Of a stretch of DNA of 5,933 nucleotides, positions 5,172 to 5,933 are shown piece by piece. Numbering within the stretch: position 1 is the first letter of the stretch; every line of letters begins with the position of its first letter. This DNA comes from Rhodospirillales bacterium (lineage in GTDB: Bacteria; Pseudomonadota; Alphaproteobacteria; Rhodospirillales; JAOUPW01), in assembly GCA_029879665.1 (NCBI GenBank), contig JAOUPW010000146.1, positions 1 through 5,933 of the forward strand. The letters run 5' to 3'. The notes under the pieces are model-generated. The model made no database searches, was not told where the DNA came from, and saw only the letters and a program-made list of their open reading frames with translations. Position numbers and translations under genes: made by a program.

Positions 5172-5933
5172 ATGAAACATAGCGAAACGCGAATCTTAAC
5201 GACCCATACCGGCAGCCTGCCCCGGCTGCCCGAATTGACTCGGCTCTATGCGCAACGTGTGCGCGGGGAACCGGTCGACGAGTCCGTAATCGCGGCTGCC
5301 GGCAAGGAAGCCTTGCGCCAAATCGTCCCTCGGCAGATTGACGCCGGTATCGACATCATCAACAACGGGGAACAGCAACGTGAATCATTCGTCCTCTACC
5401 TGCGCCATCGTCTCAGTGGCATCGGCGGGCAGTCTCGGCGCAATATTCCTGCCGACCTTGATAGCTATCCAAGTTTCAAACGCGCACAGAAGGAAGAAGC
5501 AGCGACCAGATTTTCGGTCAGCAACCTCGAGCATACGCCGAAGGCGATAGGGGAAATCAACTATCTCAATCCTGCTCTTATCAACGACGAATGCGCCGAT
5601 TTTGCTTCTGCCTTAGCGGCCAACCAAGGTCGCTATGTCGAGGCATTTTTTACTGCGCCCTCTCCCGGCATTGTCGCCACGATCTTCGAGAACGAGCATT
5701 ATGATGGAATGGAGTCCTATCTCGCAGCGCTGAGCAAGGCGCTCAGGGTCGAATACGAGGCGATCGTCAAAAGCGGTTTTGTGTTGCAGCTCGATTGCCC
5801 GGACCTGGCGATGGAACGGCATATGGCTTTTCGAGATAGACCCCAGTCAGAGTTTCTAGAGTTCGTCGGTATGGTGGTCGAGGCGATCAACCGGTCGCTC
5901 GAAAACATCCCCAAGGATCGCGTCCGGCTGCAT
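5172..5933 (+). CDS. MetE-like cobalamin-independent methionine synthase II family protein, 3' end outside window
   Basis: The frame is open for 254 residues from the ATG at 5172 to the window edge. Relatives are about 370 residues long, so roughly a third is missing. Visible family signatures are RILTTHTGSLPR (7-18), GIDIINNGEQQRESF (59-73) followed by a YLRHRLSGIGG stretch (76-86), the strand LQLDCPDLA (205-213), and DRVRLH at the very end. H254 should be the first zinc ligand of the HxC motif, but the Cys and other ligands lie beyond the edge. Members of this UROD/MetE superfamily use zinc to activate a thiol for methyl or alkyl transfer, and include MetE's C-terminal half and epoxyalkane:coenzyme M transferase. 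The true reaction here is unknown. It starts 40 bases after dctM on the same strand with no terminator between, so it is probably in the transporter operon. The ribosome binding site is weak (AGG at 5162-5164). Confidence 0.88.
   Translation, partial: MKHSETRILTTHTGSLPRLPELTRLYAQRVRGEPVDESVIAAAGKEALRQIVPRQIDAGIDIINNGEQQRESFVLYLRHRLSGIGGQSRRNIPADLDSYPSFKRAQKEEAATRFSVSNLEHTPKAIGEINYLNPALINDECADFASALAANQGRYVEAFFTAPSPGIVATIFENEHYDGMESYLAALSKALRVEYEAIVKSGFVLQLDCPDLAMERHMAFRDRPQSEFLEFVGMVVEAINRSLENIPKDRVRLH

Overview
The window looks like a proteobacterial chromosome segment. An alphaproteobacterium is my best guess, based on moderately high GC genes, a TRAP transporter with separate small and large permease genes, and an NtrC-class two-component pair. 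The lineage cannot be fixed from the sequence alone. All recognised genes read on the + strand.

Layout: (1) Positions 1-281 hold the C-terminal ATP-binding end of a sensor histidine kinase, cut by the window edge. (2) Three bases later, 285-1691 encode a complete NtrC/DctD-type response regulator with receiver, sigma-54 AAA+ and Fis-type HTH domains. (3) A 582-bp gap (1692-2273) holds an imperfect inverted repeat, two diverged copies of a ~75-bp direct repeat that looks like mobile-element debris, and an AT-rich promoter region with short palindromes. (4) A tripartite TRAP transporter follows: the periplasmic binding protein (dctP, 2274-3269), the small membrane subunit (dctQ, 3381-3839) and the large membrane subunit (dctM, 3848-5131). 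Two perfect GC-rich hairpins lie between dctP and dctQ. (5) From 5172 a MetE-like (cobalamin-independent methionine synthase II family) protein begins and runs off the window.

Working model: the kinase senses a small organic acid or related solute and phosphorylates the sigma-54 activator. The binding protein captures a solute in the periplasm and DctQM import it with the sodium or proton gradient. The MetE-like enzyme, 40 bp after dctM, may act on the imported compound or on its methyl/alkyl group. The regulatory link is inference: I checked the gap upstream of dctP by eye and found no convincing sigma-54 -24/-12 element, only a sigma-70-like TTGACA box.

The genes are recognisable members of known families. 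I see no clearly new system. The points most worth following are the duplicated repeat between regulator and transporter, the double hairpin between dctP and dctQ, and the coupling of a MetE-like enzyme to a TRAP transporter.
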